64,000 bases of DNA, from assembly GCA_002280515.1 (NCBI GenBank), contig NCEA01000011.1:1-64000 (forward strand). The letters run 5' to 3'. Below, in pieces: positions 23,873-32,081 of the stretch. The position numbers and the translations under genes were made by a program. The stretch comes from Rhodobacterales bacterium 32-67-9. Lineage in GTDB: Bacteria; Pseudomonadota; Alphaproteobacteria; Rhodobacterales; Rhodobacteraceae. Position 1 is the first letter of the stretch. The number at the start of each line of letters is the position of its first letter. The notes below the pieces were generated by a model that was given only the letters and a program-made list of their open reading frames with translations, was not told the origin of the DNA and did not search any database.

Positions 23873-23960
23873 TGGCGGATGAGGTGGGATTCGAACCCAC
23901 GGAACCTTTCGGTTCGCTGGTTTTCAAGACCAGTGCCTTCAACCACTCGGCCACTCATCC
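23873..23960 (-). tRNA. tRNA-Ser (anticodon UGA)
   Basis: 88 nt on the minus strand. Acceptor stem GGATGAG pairs with CTCATCC without mismatch, discriminator G and an encoded CCA follow. The anticodon stem CTGGT/ACCAG encloses CTTGAAA, giving anticodon TGA. A long variable arm (GCGAACC..GGTTC) and GGTTCGAATCC in the T-arm confirm a class II serine tRNA. Its 3' end points to the gene-poor region on the left, the usual side for integration. Confidence 0.97.
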
Positions 23961-24249
23961 GTCGTTCGTATCCAGCACCGGGGCAGGCGGGTGGCCTGCC
24001 TTTTCGCTGGCGTGACTGGCCTTAACGCGGCGCGTGCGATTCTGAAAGGCCGGGGCGGGCCGATTTCCGCGCGGGGATGTGGCCGGTCTTTTCTTGGCGC
24101 CGTCGAACCGCTACACTGCGGCCAAGCGCGGCAAAGGCGCGTCATATCGGGCATCAGGGTCGGCTCGGTCCCCGCCAGGGTTCCTCCGGTCCTTTATTTC
24201 TGGGCAGGTAAAGCGCGGCGATGCGTCCGCGTGTATATCGGGGGCGAGG

Positions 24250-25314
24250 ATGATGAGGCAGGGGACGGCGCGGCTTTGGGTGGCGTTTGCGGCGGCTTTG
24301 ACGTTGGCGGGATGCGAGAATGGCACGTCGCCGTTCGGGGCCGCCGAAACGGGCGGCGCGGTTGCGTCTGCCGTCTCTCCGGTCTCGGTCGAGCGGGATA
24401 TAGAATCGCCGGACGTCTTCAACCTGACCGGGGCGGGTCTTTGGGACGGTCGCCCCTCGCTCGGCGGGGTCTGGGTCGCGCATTCGAGCGTAAAAGACCC
24501 TGAGAGGGTGATGATCCGCAATTCGAAGAACGGGAAATCCGTTGTCGGCGCGCTGTTCCGGCGCGAGCGCGACAATCCGGGGCCGAGCCTCCAGGTGTCC
24601 TCCGACGCGGCCGAGGCGCTCGGCATGCTTGCGGGGCAGCCGGCGGATCTGAGCGTCGTGGCGCTTCGGCGCGAGGAAAAGCCGGTGCCGGCCGAGACCG
24701 AGATTGTCGGCGAAGAGGCGGTCGCAGAGGCGCCTGCGGATGCGGCGGCGACGACGGACGGAACCGCTGCGACGGAAACGGCGGGTGCCGCAACGGGCGC
24801 CGAAGCCGAGTCTGCGGCCGCGATGCCGGCCGATGCTGTGACCGAGGCCGCGCCGGCGAAGAAGTCGGGCGGGCTTTTCGGCTTCCTGCGCAAGAAGCCG
24901 AAGGCCGATCCGGCCCTGGCCGCGCCGGTCGCCAGTGGAGCCGCCTCCGGAACGATCGAAGAGAGCGTGCTCGACCCCGTCGCGGCCTCGGCCGCCGCGG
25001 CGCTCGACCGGGCCGACGGTATCGCTGCCGCTCCGGCGCCGGCGCAGGCGGCCACGCCTGCCCCGGCCCCCGCATCCGCGTTGAAGAGGGCCTATGTCCA
25101 GATCGGCATCTTCAGCGTCGAGGCGAATGCGGGGCGCGCCGCGGACCAGATGAAATCTGCCGGCATGACTGCGACGGTCAAGGCCGACCAGAGCCAGGGC
25201 AAGACCTACTGGCGGGTCATCGTCGGCCCCGCGGCGAGTGTCGCGGAACGCGACGCGCTCGCCTCCCGAGTGAAGGGCCTCGGCTATCCCGACGCCTATG
25301 CGGTGTCCAACTAA
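24250..25314 (+). CDS. SPOR-domain lipoprotein
   Basis: 354 aa. Start MMRQGTARLWVAFAAALTLAGC has a lipobox (LAGC) for lipid attachment; GGGGCGAGG precedes the ATG, and ATG at 24253 is equally possible. The central 150 residues are Ala/Glu/Pro-rich low complexity. The C-terminal 75 residues (RAYVQIGIFSVEANAGRAAD.. to ..YWRVIVGPA) form a SPOR domain, which binds denuded septal peptidoglycan. It lies 21 bp before a D,D-carboxypeptidase gene, so the pair probably acts on cell-wall remodelling at the division site. Confidence 0.9.
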   Translation: MMRQGTARLWVAFAAALTLAGCENGTSPFGAAETGGAVASAVSPVSVERDIESPDVFNLTGAGLWDGRPSLGGVWVAHSSVKDPERVMIRNSKNGKSVVGALFRRERDNPGPSLQVSSDAAEALGMLAGQPADLSVVALRREEKPVPAETEIVGEEAVAEAPADAAATTDGTAATETAGAATGAEAESAAAMPADAVTEAAPAKKSGGLFGFLRKKPKADPALAAPVASGAASGTIEESVLDPVAASAAAALDRADGIAAAPAPAQAATPAPAPASALKRAYVQIGIFSVEANAGRAADQMKSAGMTATVKADQSQGKTYWRVIVGPAASVAERDALASRVKGLGYPDAYAVSN

Positions 25315-25335
25315 CCAAGGAGCCTCGGTCCCCCA

Positions 25336-26481
25336 ATGATCCGCCTTGCCGCACTTCTTCTGATCGGTCTTCTCGCCAGCCTCCCGGCCCGCGCCTTCGA
25401 GACGCGGGCCGGCGCGGCCTGGGTCTATGACGTAACCACGGGAACCGTGCTTCTGGCGAAGAATGCCGACACGATGCTTCCACCGGCGTCGATGTCGAAG
25501 CTGATGACGCTCAACATGCTGTTCGAGGCGCTGCGGGATGGCCGCGTCAGCCTTGATGACACCTTTACCGTGTCGAAACGTGCCCAAGCGATGGGGGGGT
25601 CGACAATGTTCCTCACGGAGGGCGAGCGGCCCACCGTGGAAGAGCTGATCAAGGGCATCATCGTCAATTCGGGCAACGATGCCTGTGTTGTCGTCGCCGA
25701 GGGCCTCGCCGGCACCGAGGAGGAGTTCGCGCGGAAGATGAACGATCGGGCGAAGGCGCTCGGCATGGAGCATTCGACCTTCGCGAATTCGAGCGGCTGG
25801 CCCCATCCGAACCAGCGGATGAGCACGCATGATCTCGGTATCCTCGCGGTCCGGCTGATCACGGAGTTTCCAGAATATTACGGATATTTCTCCCTGACCG
25901 AGTTCGAACACGACGGCCGCGCGCCGGACAACCGCTTCAACCGCAACCCGCTTCTGGGCATGGGCATCGGCGCGGACGGGCTGAAGACCGGACACACCGA
26001 GGAGGCCGGCTTCGGCATCGTCGGTTCGGCGGTGCAGAGCGGCCGGCGGATCGTGTTCGTGCTGACCGGAATGACTTCGGCACAGGAACGCGCGCAGGAA
26101 TCGGAGCGGATCGCGAACTGGGCGTTCCGCGAATTCGTGCAGAAGACCGTGGCGCCGGCGGGTACCCGCGTGGCCGATGCCGATGTCTGGCTTGGGCAGA
26201 ACGCGCTCGTCGGCCTCGTCGTGGCCGAGGACCTCACACTTCTGCTGCCGTCGGTCGTGCAGGAGAAGGTCACGGCGACCGTCCGTTATACCGGCCCGGT
26301 CCTCGCCCCGGTCGAGGTCGGCCAGAAACTGGGCGAGATGGTCGTCGAGGTGCCGGGCGTGGAGCCGATCACGGTGCCGCTCGTCGCCGAGAATGCGGTG
26401 CCGCGCGGCGGCTTCGTCACCCATCTGCGCACCGCCTTCGGGGTGCTGAGCAAGCGCGTCATGGCCGAGGTCGGAAGCTGA
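25336..26481 (+). CDS. D-alanyl-D-alanine carboxypeptidase (S11 family, PBP5/6-like)
   Basis: 381 aa periplasmic penicillin-binding protein. A Sec signal ends near ARA (20). Catalytic motifs are complete: Ser52-Met-Ser-Lys55 (SxxK), Ser112-Gly-Asn114 (SxN) and Lys217-Thr-Gly219 (KTG). The C-terminal PBP5-type domain begins about residue 285. The enzyme trims the terminal D-Ala of peptidoglycan stem peptides. Upstream SPOR lipoprotein and downstream tmk are on the same strand with gaps of 21 and 2 bp. Confidence 0.95.
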   Translation: MIRLAALLLIGLLASLPARAFETRAGAAWVYDVTTGTVLLAKNADTMLPPASMSKLMTLNMLFEALRDGRVSLDDTFTVSKRAQAMGGSTMFLTEGERPTVEELIKGIIVNSGNDACVVVAEGLAGTEEEFARKMNDRAKALGMEHSTFANSSGWPHPNQRMSTHDLGILAVRLITEFPEYYGYFSLTEFEHDGRAPDNRFNRNPLLGMGIGADGLKTGHTEEAGFGIVGSAVQSGRRIVFVLTGMTSAQERAQESERIANWAFREFVQKTVAPAGTRVADADVWLGQNALVGLVVAEDLTLLLPSVVQEKVTATVRYTGPVLAPVEVGQKLGEMVVEVPGVEPITVPLVAENAVPRGGFVTHLRTAFGVLSKRVMAEVGS

Positions 26482-26483
26482 GG

Positions 26484-27116
26484 GTGCCTGATCAATCCGG
26501 AGCGATGTTCATCACCTTCGAGGGGATCGACGGGTCGGGAAAATCCACCCAGGCGCGGCGTCTGGCCGAGCATTTGCGCGCGGCCGGGCACGATGTCGTC
26601 CTGACGCGCGAGCCGGGCGGCAGTCCGGGCGCCGAGGAGATCCGGCGGCTGGTGCTTGAGGGCGACCCCGATCGCTGGTCGGCCGAGACCGAGATCCTGC
26701 TCTTCACCGCCGCCCGGTGCGACCATCTGGAGCGGGTGATCGAACCGGCGCTCGCCGCCGGCAAGGTGGTCATTTCCGATCGGTTCGCCGATTCCACCCG
26801 GATGTACCAGGGCCTGTCGCGCGGAGACCTGCGGGGCGTGGTGGACAAGCTGCACAGCCTGATGATCGGGCGAGAGCCCGACCTGACCTTCGTCATCGAC
26901 ATGGATCCCGATACCGGCCTTGCCCGTGCCAGGGGGCGGAACGGTACCGAAGAACGCTTCGAGGATTTCGGCGCCGGTCTTCAACACCGGATGCGGGACG
27001 GGTTCCTCGCGCTCGCCGCCGAGTTTCCCGGCCGTTGCCGGGTGATCGACGGCAACCGCCCTCCCGATGTCGTGGCAGCCGAGATCGCGGCCGTGGCCGA
27101 CAAGGCGCTGGCATGA
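26484..27116 (+). CDS. tmk: Thymidylate kinase
   Basis: 210 aa. P-loop GIDGSGKST at about residues 14-22; DRF and the LID region RGRNGTEERFEDF follow, typical of dTMP kinase, which phosphorylates dTMP to dTDP. I used the GTG at 26484, two bases after the carboxypeptidase stop; the ATG at 26505 (MFITFEGIDG) is closer to the family's usual N-terminus and is a good alternative. Overlaps holB by 4 bp, a common tmk-holB arrangement. Confidence 0.95.
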   Translation: MPDQSGAMFITFEGIDGSGKSTQARRLAEHLRAAGHDVVLTREPGGSPGAEEIRRLVLEGDPDRWSAETEILLFTAARCDHLERVIEPALAAGKVVISDRFADSTRMYQGLSRGDLRGVVDKLHSLMIGREPDLTFVIDMDPDTGLARARGRNGTEERFEDFGAGLQHRMRDGFLALAAEFPGRCRVIDGNRPPDVVAAEIAAVADKALA

Positions 27117-28246
27117 GCGAGGACACGCATCCGGAACCCGACCGGGTCGAGGGGGCGCCGCATCCGCGCGACACCGCACGGCTGATCGGGCAGGGGGCGG
27201 CGGAGCGCGCCTTTCTCGACGCGGTCGCGGCGGGACGGCTGCACCACGCGTGGCTCCTGACCGGCCCCCTCGGGGTCGGCAAGGCGACGCTCGCCTGGCG
27301 GATCGCGCGCTTCCTGCTCGCCACGCCCGAGGAGGACGGCGGCGGGCTGTTCGGCACCCCGGCGCCCACGCCCGATACGCTCGATATAGCGCCCGACCAT
27401 CCGGTCGCCCGACGCATCCACGCCGGGTCCGAGGGGCGGCTTTTCGTTCTTCGCCGCGCCTGGGACGATGAGCGGAAGCGGCTGAAGACCGTCATCACCG
27501 TCGACGAGGTGCGGCGGATGAAGAACTTCCTTCACATGTCGTCGACCGACGGCGGCCGCCGTGCCGTGATCGTCGATCCGGTCGACGAGATGAACGTGGC
27601 GGCCGCCAATGCGCTTCTGAAGATGCTGGAGGAACCGCCGCACGGCGTGACCTTCCTTCTGGTGTCGCACCAGCCGTCGCGGCTGCTGCCGACGATCCGG
27701 TCACGCTGCCGCGAGCTGCGGCTCGCCACGCTTCGCCCGGATGACCTTGCCGATGCGATGGCGCAGGCCGGCGCCGACGTAGGCGACGGTCCGGCCCTCG
27801 CGGTCCTCGCCGCAGGTTCGGTGGGCGAGGCGATCCGGCTTGCCAATCTCGACGGGCTCGACACCTATGGGGCGATCGTGGCGCTCTTCTCGACGCTGCC
27901 GCAACTGGACCGGACGCGGGCGCTGAAACTTGCCGAAGCCGCCGCGCAGCGGGGGGCGGACGAGAAGCTCGATCTCCTGCTGTCGCTGATGGACCTTTTT
28001 CTTGCCCGGCTTGCGCGGACTGGCGCCCTCGGTTCGGCGGGTGCCGAGGCGGCACCGGGCGAAGCCGCGCTCCTTGCCCGCCTCGCGCCGGACGCGGATG
28101 CCGGGCGGCGCTGGGCGGCGCTGCACCAAAGCCTTGGCGCCCGGGCGCGGCATGGCCGTGCGGTCAACCTCGATCCGGCGGCGCTGATCCTCGACATGGT
28201 GCTGAAGATCGACGAGGCCGCACGCGGGGCCGGGGTTCGGGCCTGA
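27113..28246 (+). CDS. holB: DNA polymerase III subunit delta'
   Basis: 377 aa clamp-loader subunit. GPLGVGKATL at 51-60 is the P-loop region, followed by the sensor segment ITVDEVRRMKNFLHMSS and ALLKMLEEPPHGVTFLLVSHQPSRLLPTIRSRC, the delta'/gamma family signature. The zinc-finger cysteines of E. coli delta' are not evident. It forms part of the gamma/tau-delta-delta' ATPase that loads the sliding clamp. The position between tmk and a TatD gene is the classical alphaproteobacterial order. Confidence 0.95.
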   Translation: MSEDTHPEPDRVEGAPHPRDTARLIGQGAAERAFLDAVAAGRLHHAWLLTGPLGVGKATLAWRIARFLLATPEEDGGGLFGTPAPTPDTLDIAPDHPVARRIHAGSEGRLFVLRRAWDDERKRLKTVITVDEVRRMKNFLHMSSTDGGRRAVIVDPVDEMNVAAANALLKMLEEPPHGVTFLLVSHQPSRLLPTIRSRCRELRLATLRPDDLADAMAQAGADVGDGPALAVLAAGSVGEAIRLANLDGLDTYGAIVALFSTLPQLDRTRALKLAEAAAQRGADEKLDLLLSLMDLFLARLARTGALGSAGAEAAPGEAALLARLAPDADAGRRWAALHQSLGARARHGRAVNLDPAALILDMVLKIDEAARGAGVRA

Positions 28247-28303
28247 AAATCCCCTGCCGCGACCGCATTCCCATTGCCGGGAAAACGCGCTAAAGGCTGG
28301 CAC

Positions 28304-29110
28304 ATGACCTCCTTGCCCCGCATCACCGACAGCCACTGCCACCTCGATTTCCCCGACTTCGCGGAGGAACGGGACGATGTCATCGCCCGCGCCCGTGCCG
28401 CCGGCGTGCACCGTATGGTGACGATCTGCACGCGGCTGCGGAACGAGCCTGCCGTGCGCGCCATCGCCGAGGCGCATGACGGTATCTTTTACGCCGCCGG
28501 AACCCATCCGATGAGTGCCGCGGAAGAGCCGATGGCGACGGTGGACGCGCTCGTGGCGCTGGCGCGGCACCCGAAATTCGTCGGCATCGGAGAGTCCGGG
28601 CTCGACTACCACTACACCGCCGAGAGCGCCGTCGTGCAGCAGGAAAGCCTGCGCATCCATATCGCCGCGGCGCGTGACACCGGGCTGCCGCTGATCATCC
28701 ATTCTCGCGCGGCCGACGCGGACATGGCGCGGATCCTGACCGAGGAATACCGGAACGGCGCCTATACTTGCGTCATGCACTGCTATTCCTCCGGGCCCGA
28801 CCTCGCTCGCGCGGCGCTCGATCTCGGCTTCTACCTCTCGATGTCCGGCATTGCGGCCTTTCCGAAAAGTGGCGAGTTGCGCGACATCTTCGCCGCAGCC
28901 CCAATCGACCGCATCCTGCTTGAGACCGACGCGCCCTACCTCGCCCCGCCACCGCACCGGGGGCGGCGGAACGAGCCGGCCTACACGGCCCTTACCGCGA
29001 AGGTCGGTGCCGAGGTCTTCGGCCTCGATTACGCCAAGTTCGCGGCCCGGACCGAGGCGAATTTCGACCGACTCTTCACCAAGGCGGCCCACGCCGCGAA
29101 GGCTGCGTGA
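28304..29110 (+). CDS. TatD family metal-dependent hydrolase
   Basis: 268 aa TIM-barrel. Metal ligands include His11 and His13 in DSHCHLDFP, Glu in GIGESGLDYHY, His in IIHSRAADAD and Asp in LLETDAPYLAP. The start at 28304 (MTSLPRITDSHCH) fits the family; ten upstream in-frame codons lie in the gap. TatD proteins are Mg-dependent 3'-5' exonucleases/DNases of nucleic-acid quality control. Follows holB after 57 bp and is 1 bp from the MBL gene. Confidence 0.94.
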   Translation: MTSLPRITDSHCHLDFPDFAEERDDVIARARAAGVHRMVTICTRLRNEPAVRAIAEAHDGIFYAAGTHPMSAAEEPMATVDALVALARHPKFVGIGESGLDYHYTAESAVVQQESLRIHIAAARDTGLPLIIHSRAADADMARILTEEYRNGAYTCVMHCYSSGPDLARAALDLGFYLSMSGIAAFPKSGELRDIFAAAPIDRILLETDAPYLAPPPHRGRRNEPAYTALTAKVGAEVFGLDYAKFAARTEANFDRLFTKAAHAAKAA

Positions 29111-29111
29111 C

Positions 29112-29912
29112 ATGGCGATCATGCGGTTCACCATCCTCGGCTGCGGCTCGTCAGGCGGTGTGCCCCGGATCGGCGGGCTCTGGGGCGACTGTGATCCCGC
29201 GAACCCGCGCAACCGCCGTACGCGCTGCTCCCTCCTCGTGGAACGGATCGAGGGGGCGGGCACCACCCGCGTTCTCATCGATACCTCGCCGGACATGCGC
29301 GAGCAGCTTCTGCGGAACGAGGTCTCGTCGCTTGACGCGGTGCTCTACACGCATTCGCATTCCGACCATGTCAACGGGCTCGATGACCTGCGTCAGATCG
29401 TCTTCCTGACCCGCAAGCGGGTGCCGGTCTGGGCCGACGGCGCGGCACAGCACGAGATCATGTCGCGCTTCGCCTACGCCTTCGTGCAGCCGGACGGGTC
29501 GTCGTATCCGCCGATCTGCGACCTGCACACGATCAAGGGGCCGGTGGTGATCGACGGCGCCGGCGGGCCGATCACCTTCGATCCGTTCGAGGTCGACCAC
29601 GGCGATATCGACGCGCTCGGGTTCCGCATCGGCAAGCTCGCTTATCTGCCCGATGCCCTGAAGATCGCCGAGCCGGTCTGGGACAGCCACCTGCGGGATC
29701 TCGATTGCTGGATCGTCGACGCGCTGCGCCGCACGCCGCATCCGACCCATGCCCACCTTGCGCTGACGCTCGAATGGATCGCCCGCGCGAGGCCGAAGCG
29801 CGGTGTCCTAACCAATATGCATATCGACATCGACTACGCCACGGTCGAGGCCGAGACGCCCGATCATATCAGCGCCGCCTATGACGGGATGGTGCTGGAC
29901 TTCGAGGTCTGA
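29112..29912 (+). CDS. MBL-fold metal-dependent hydrolase (PhnP-like)
   Basis: 266 aa. The metallo-beta-lactamase motif is His81-Ser-His83-Ser-Asp85-His86 in LYTHSHSDHVNGLDDLR, and the N-terminus FTILGCGSSGGVPRIGG is characteristic of the PhnP/phosphoribosyl cyclic phosphodiesterase-like branch. No phosphonate genes are nearby; the tmk-holB-tatD-MBL order is a housekeeping arrangement in this group, so the physiological substrate is likely a cyclic phosphodiester or nucleic acid, but that is uncertain. Confidence 0.9.
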   Translation: MAIMRFTILGCGSSGGVPRIGGLWGDCDPANPRNRRTRCSLLVERIEGAGTTRVLIDTSPDMREQLLRNEVSSLDAVLYTHSHSDHVNGLDDLRQIVFLTRKRVPVWADGAAQHEIMSRFAYAFVQPDGSSYPPICDLHTIKGPVVIDGAGGPITFDPFEVDHGDIDALGFRIGKLAYLPDALKIAEPVWDSHLRDLDCWIVDALRRTPHPTHAHLALTLEWIARARPKRGVLTNMHIDIDYATVEAETPDHISAAYDGMVLDFEV

Positions 29913-29916
29913 GCGC

Positions 29917-30858
29917 TTGGACCTGCCGATCGAGGCCCTGCTCGACGTCACGCTTCCGGTCTTCCTGGTCATCGGCTTCGGTTATGCGGCGGTTCGCCTG
30001 AGCCTCTTTTCCGATGCGGGAGTCGACGGGCTGATGAAGTTCACCCAGAACTTCGCCATCCCGTGTCTTCTCTTCCGGGCGATCTCCGATCTCGATCTTG
30101 GCCAGACCTTCCAATGGCCCTTGCTTCTCTCTTTCTACACCGGCGCGACCTGCGGGTTCCTCGCGGGTCTTCTCGGCGCGCGGTTCCTTTTCGGCCGGCC
30201 CTGGCCGGACGCGGTGGCGATCGGGTTTTGCTGCCTGTTCTCGAACTCGGTGCTCCTCGGCCTGCCGATCACCGAACGCGCCTATGGCGCCGGGGCGCTT
30301 GCCGCGAATTACGCGATCATCGCTCTGCATTCGCCCTTCTGCTACGCGCTCGGCATCACGGTGATGGAGGTGGTGCGGCATTCGGGACGCGGGCTTCTGA
30401 CGACCATCCGGGCGGTGCTGACAGCGATGTTCCGCAATGCGCTGGTGATCGGCATCGCGCTGGGCTTCGCGGTCAACCTGAGCGGTGCGACACCGCCACA
30501 GGTCTTCACCGAGGCGGTGGATCTGATGGTCCGGGCCGCACTTCCGGCGGCGCTTTTTGGCCTAGGCGGGGTGCTTGTGCGCTATCGGCCCGAGGGCGAT
30601 CTGGTCACGGTGCTCTTTGTCTGTGCCGTGTCGCTCATCCTTCATCCGGCGATCACCTGGGCAATGGGCACGACGCTCGGGCTCGGGCAGGCGCCGTTCC
30701 GCTCCGCGGTCCTGACCGCGGCGATGGCGCCGGGGGTGAACACCTACATCTTCGCGAACATGTACGGCGTCGCGAAACGGGTCGCCGCGACCGCAGTCCT
30801 CATGGCGACGGCGCTTTCGGTTCTCACGGTTTCGGTCTGGCTCGGCCTTCTGGGATGA
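29917..30858 (+). CDS. AEC family transporter (auxin-efflux-carrier-like permease)
   Basis: 313 aa with about ten membrane helices in two inverted halves, ending VSVWLGLLG. The first half has TLPVFLVIGFGYAAVR and FAIPCLLFRAI, the second APGVNTYIFANMYGVAKRVA, typical of the Mem_trans (AEC) family. A TTG at 29917 with an upstream GAGG is the likely start, 4 bp after the MBL stop; no ATG is suitably placed. Members export or import organic acids such as malate. Substrate unknown. Confidence 0.88.
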   Translation: MDLPIEALLDVTLPVFLVIGFGYAAVRLSLFSDAGVDGLMKFTQNFAIPCLLFRAISDLDLGQTFQWPLLLSFYTGATCGFLAGLLGARFLFGRPWPDAVAIGFCCLFSNSVLLGLPITERAYGAGALAANYAIIALHSPFCYALGITVMEVVRHSGRGLLTTIRAVLTAMFRNALVIGIALGFAVNLSGATPPQVFTEAVDLMVRAALPAALFGLGGVLVRYRPEGDLVTVLFVCAVSLILHPAITWAMGTTLGLGQAPFRSAVLTAAMAPGVNTYIFANMYGVAKRVAATAVLMATALSVLTVSVWLGLLG

Positions 30859-30891
30859 CGGCGCGAGGCGCCCGATCGCCAAACACCGGCT

Positions 30892-32076
30892 TCAGCTCGG
30901 GCTCATGCCGCGCAGCCGTTCGGAACGCCGGCGCAGGATCTCGACCGTGGTCAGGAGCACGATGGAGAAGGCGACGAGGATTGCCGCGACGGCGAGGATC
31001 GTTGGTGAGATCTGCTCGCGAAGGCCGGTGAACATCTGCCAGGGCAGGGTCTTCTGCCCGGCCGAGCCGACGAAGAGCACCACCACCACCTCGTCGAACG
31101 AGGTGATGAAGGCGAAGAGCCCGCCGGAGATGACGCCGGGCAGGATGAGCGGCATCTGCACCTTGAAGAAAGTCCGGACCGGGCCGGCCCCCATGTTGGC
31201 CGCCGCCCGCGTCAGCGACCGATCGAAACCGACGAGGGTCGCCGTCACCGTGATGATCACGAACGGAATGCCGAGCGCGGCATGGGCGAGGACGACGCCC
31301 CAATAGGTTCCCTGAAGGCCGATCCGGGAATAGAAGAAATACATGCCCGCGGCCGAGATGATCAGCGGCACGATCATCGGGGAGATCAGGATCGCCATGA
31401 TCGCTCGGCGGAACGGCACATGCGACTGCGAAAGCCCGATCGCGGCAAGCGTGCCGAACCCGACCGAAAGGATCGTTGCGACCGGCGCGATACGGAACGA
31501 ATTCCACAAGGAGCCCTGCCAGTCGGCGTTGGTGAAGAAATCGCGGTAGTGCTTCAGCGAGTAGCCGTCAGGGTCGAGCGCCAGCATCTTGGGCGTGAAG
31601 GTGAAGAAGTTCTCGGCGTTGAACGACAGGGGCAGCACCACCACGATCGGCGCGATGAGGAAGAAGAAGATCAGGCCGCAGATGAACTTGAACGTATTGT
31701 GCCAGAGGACGTCGCCCGCCGTGGCGTAGACCGGAACCGAGGCGCGGTAGTCGCTGGACGAGAGCCAGTAGGCAAACCAGCTCAGCACCAGCCCGATCAG
31801 GATACCGGCGATGAGGCCGGAGGTGCCGACCCAGGCCAGCCCGGCGATCCCGGCCAGGGCCGCGGTGCCGAGCCGGCCCGCCCGGCGGTTGGGAACGAAC
31901 CGCGCCAGCACGTAGCCGAGTGCCACGGCGATCAGGATGCCGAGGATCACCCCGGGCACCGGGGTTCCATGCGCGGTGCCGACGACATAGCCGCTGAACG
32001 CACCGGCAATCGCCATGATCGGCAGGGTGAAGCCCACCAGGCTCGGGGTCGGAATATCCGGATGTGCGATGCTCAT
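30892..32076 (-). CDS. ABC transporter permease, spermidine/putrescine type (PotC-like) with N-terminal extension
   Basis: 394 aa, over 100 residues longer than ordinary PotC. Residues 1 to about 115 add several hydrophobic helices (LVGFTLPIMAIAGAFSGYVVG and so on) before the normal core. The core has FRRAIMAILISPMIVPLIIS and the EAA-loop AAANMGAGPVRTFFKVQMPLI. It is the inner-membrane half of a polyamine-class importer whose other parts lie immediately upstream: PotB-like permease (5 bp away), binding protein and ATPase. The extension is part of the same open frame, not a fusion to a known domain. Confidence 0.92.
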   Translation of the reverse strand: MSIAHPDIPTPSLVGFTLPIMAIAGAFSGYVVGTAHGTPVPGVILGILIAVALGYVLARFVPNRRAGRLGTAALAGIAGLAWVGTSGLIAGILIGLVLSWFAYWLSSSDYRASVPVYATAGDVLWHNTFKFICGLIFFFLIAPIVVVLPLSFNAENFFTFTPKMLALDPDGYSLKHYRDFFTNADWQGSLWNSFRIAPVATILSVGFGTLAAIGLSQSHVPFRRAIMAILISPMIVPLIISAAGMYFFYSRIGLQGTYWGVVLAHAALGIPFVIITVTATLVGFDRSLTRAAANMGAGPVRTFFKVQMPLILPGVISGGLFAFITSFDEVVVVLFVGSAGQKTLPWQMFTGLREQISPTILAVAAILVAFSIVLLTTVEILRRRSERLRGMSPS

Positions 32077-32081
32077 GTCCC

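Noticed and set aside
22319-23960. Attachment-site duplication of the tRNA-Ser 3' end
   Set aside because: I found no second copy of the GGTTCGAATCC..CTCATCC end in the islet or nearby, so integration at this tRNA is not demonstrated.
24154-26424. A 756-codon minus-strand frame
   Set aside because: Lies opposite the SPOR lipoprotein and carboxypeptidase genes, which have full motifs; the frame has only arginine-rich, low-order sequence typical of high-GC shadows.
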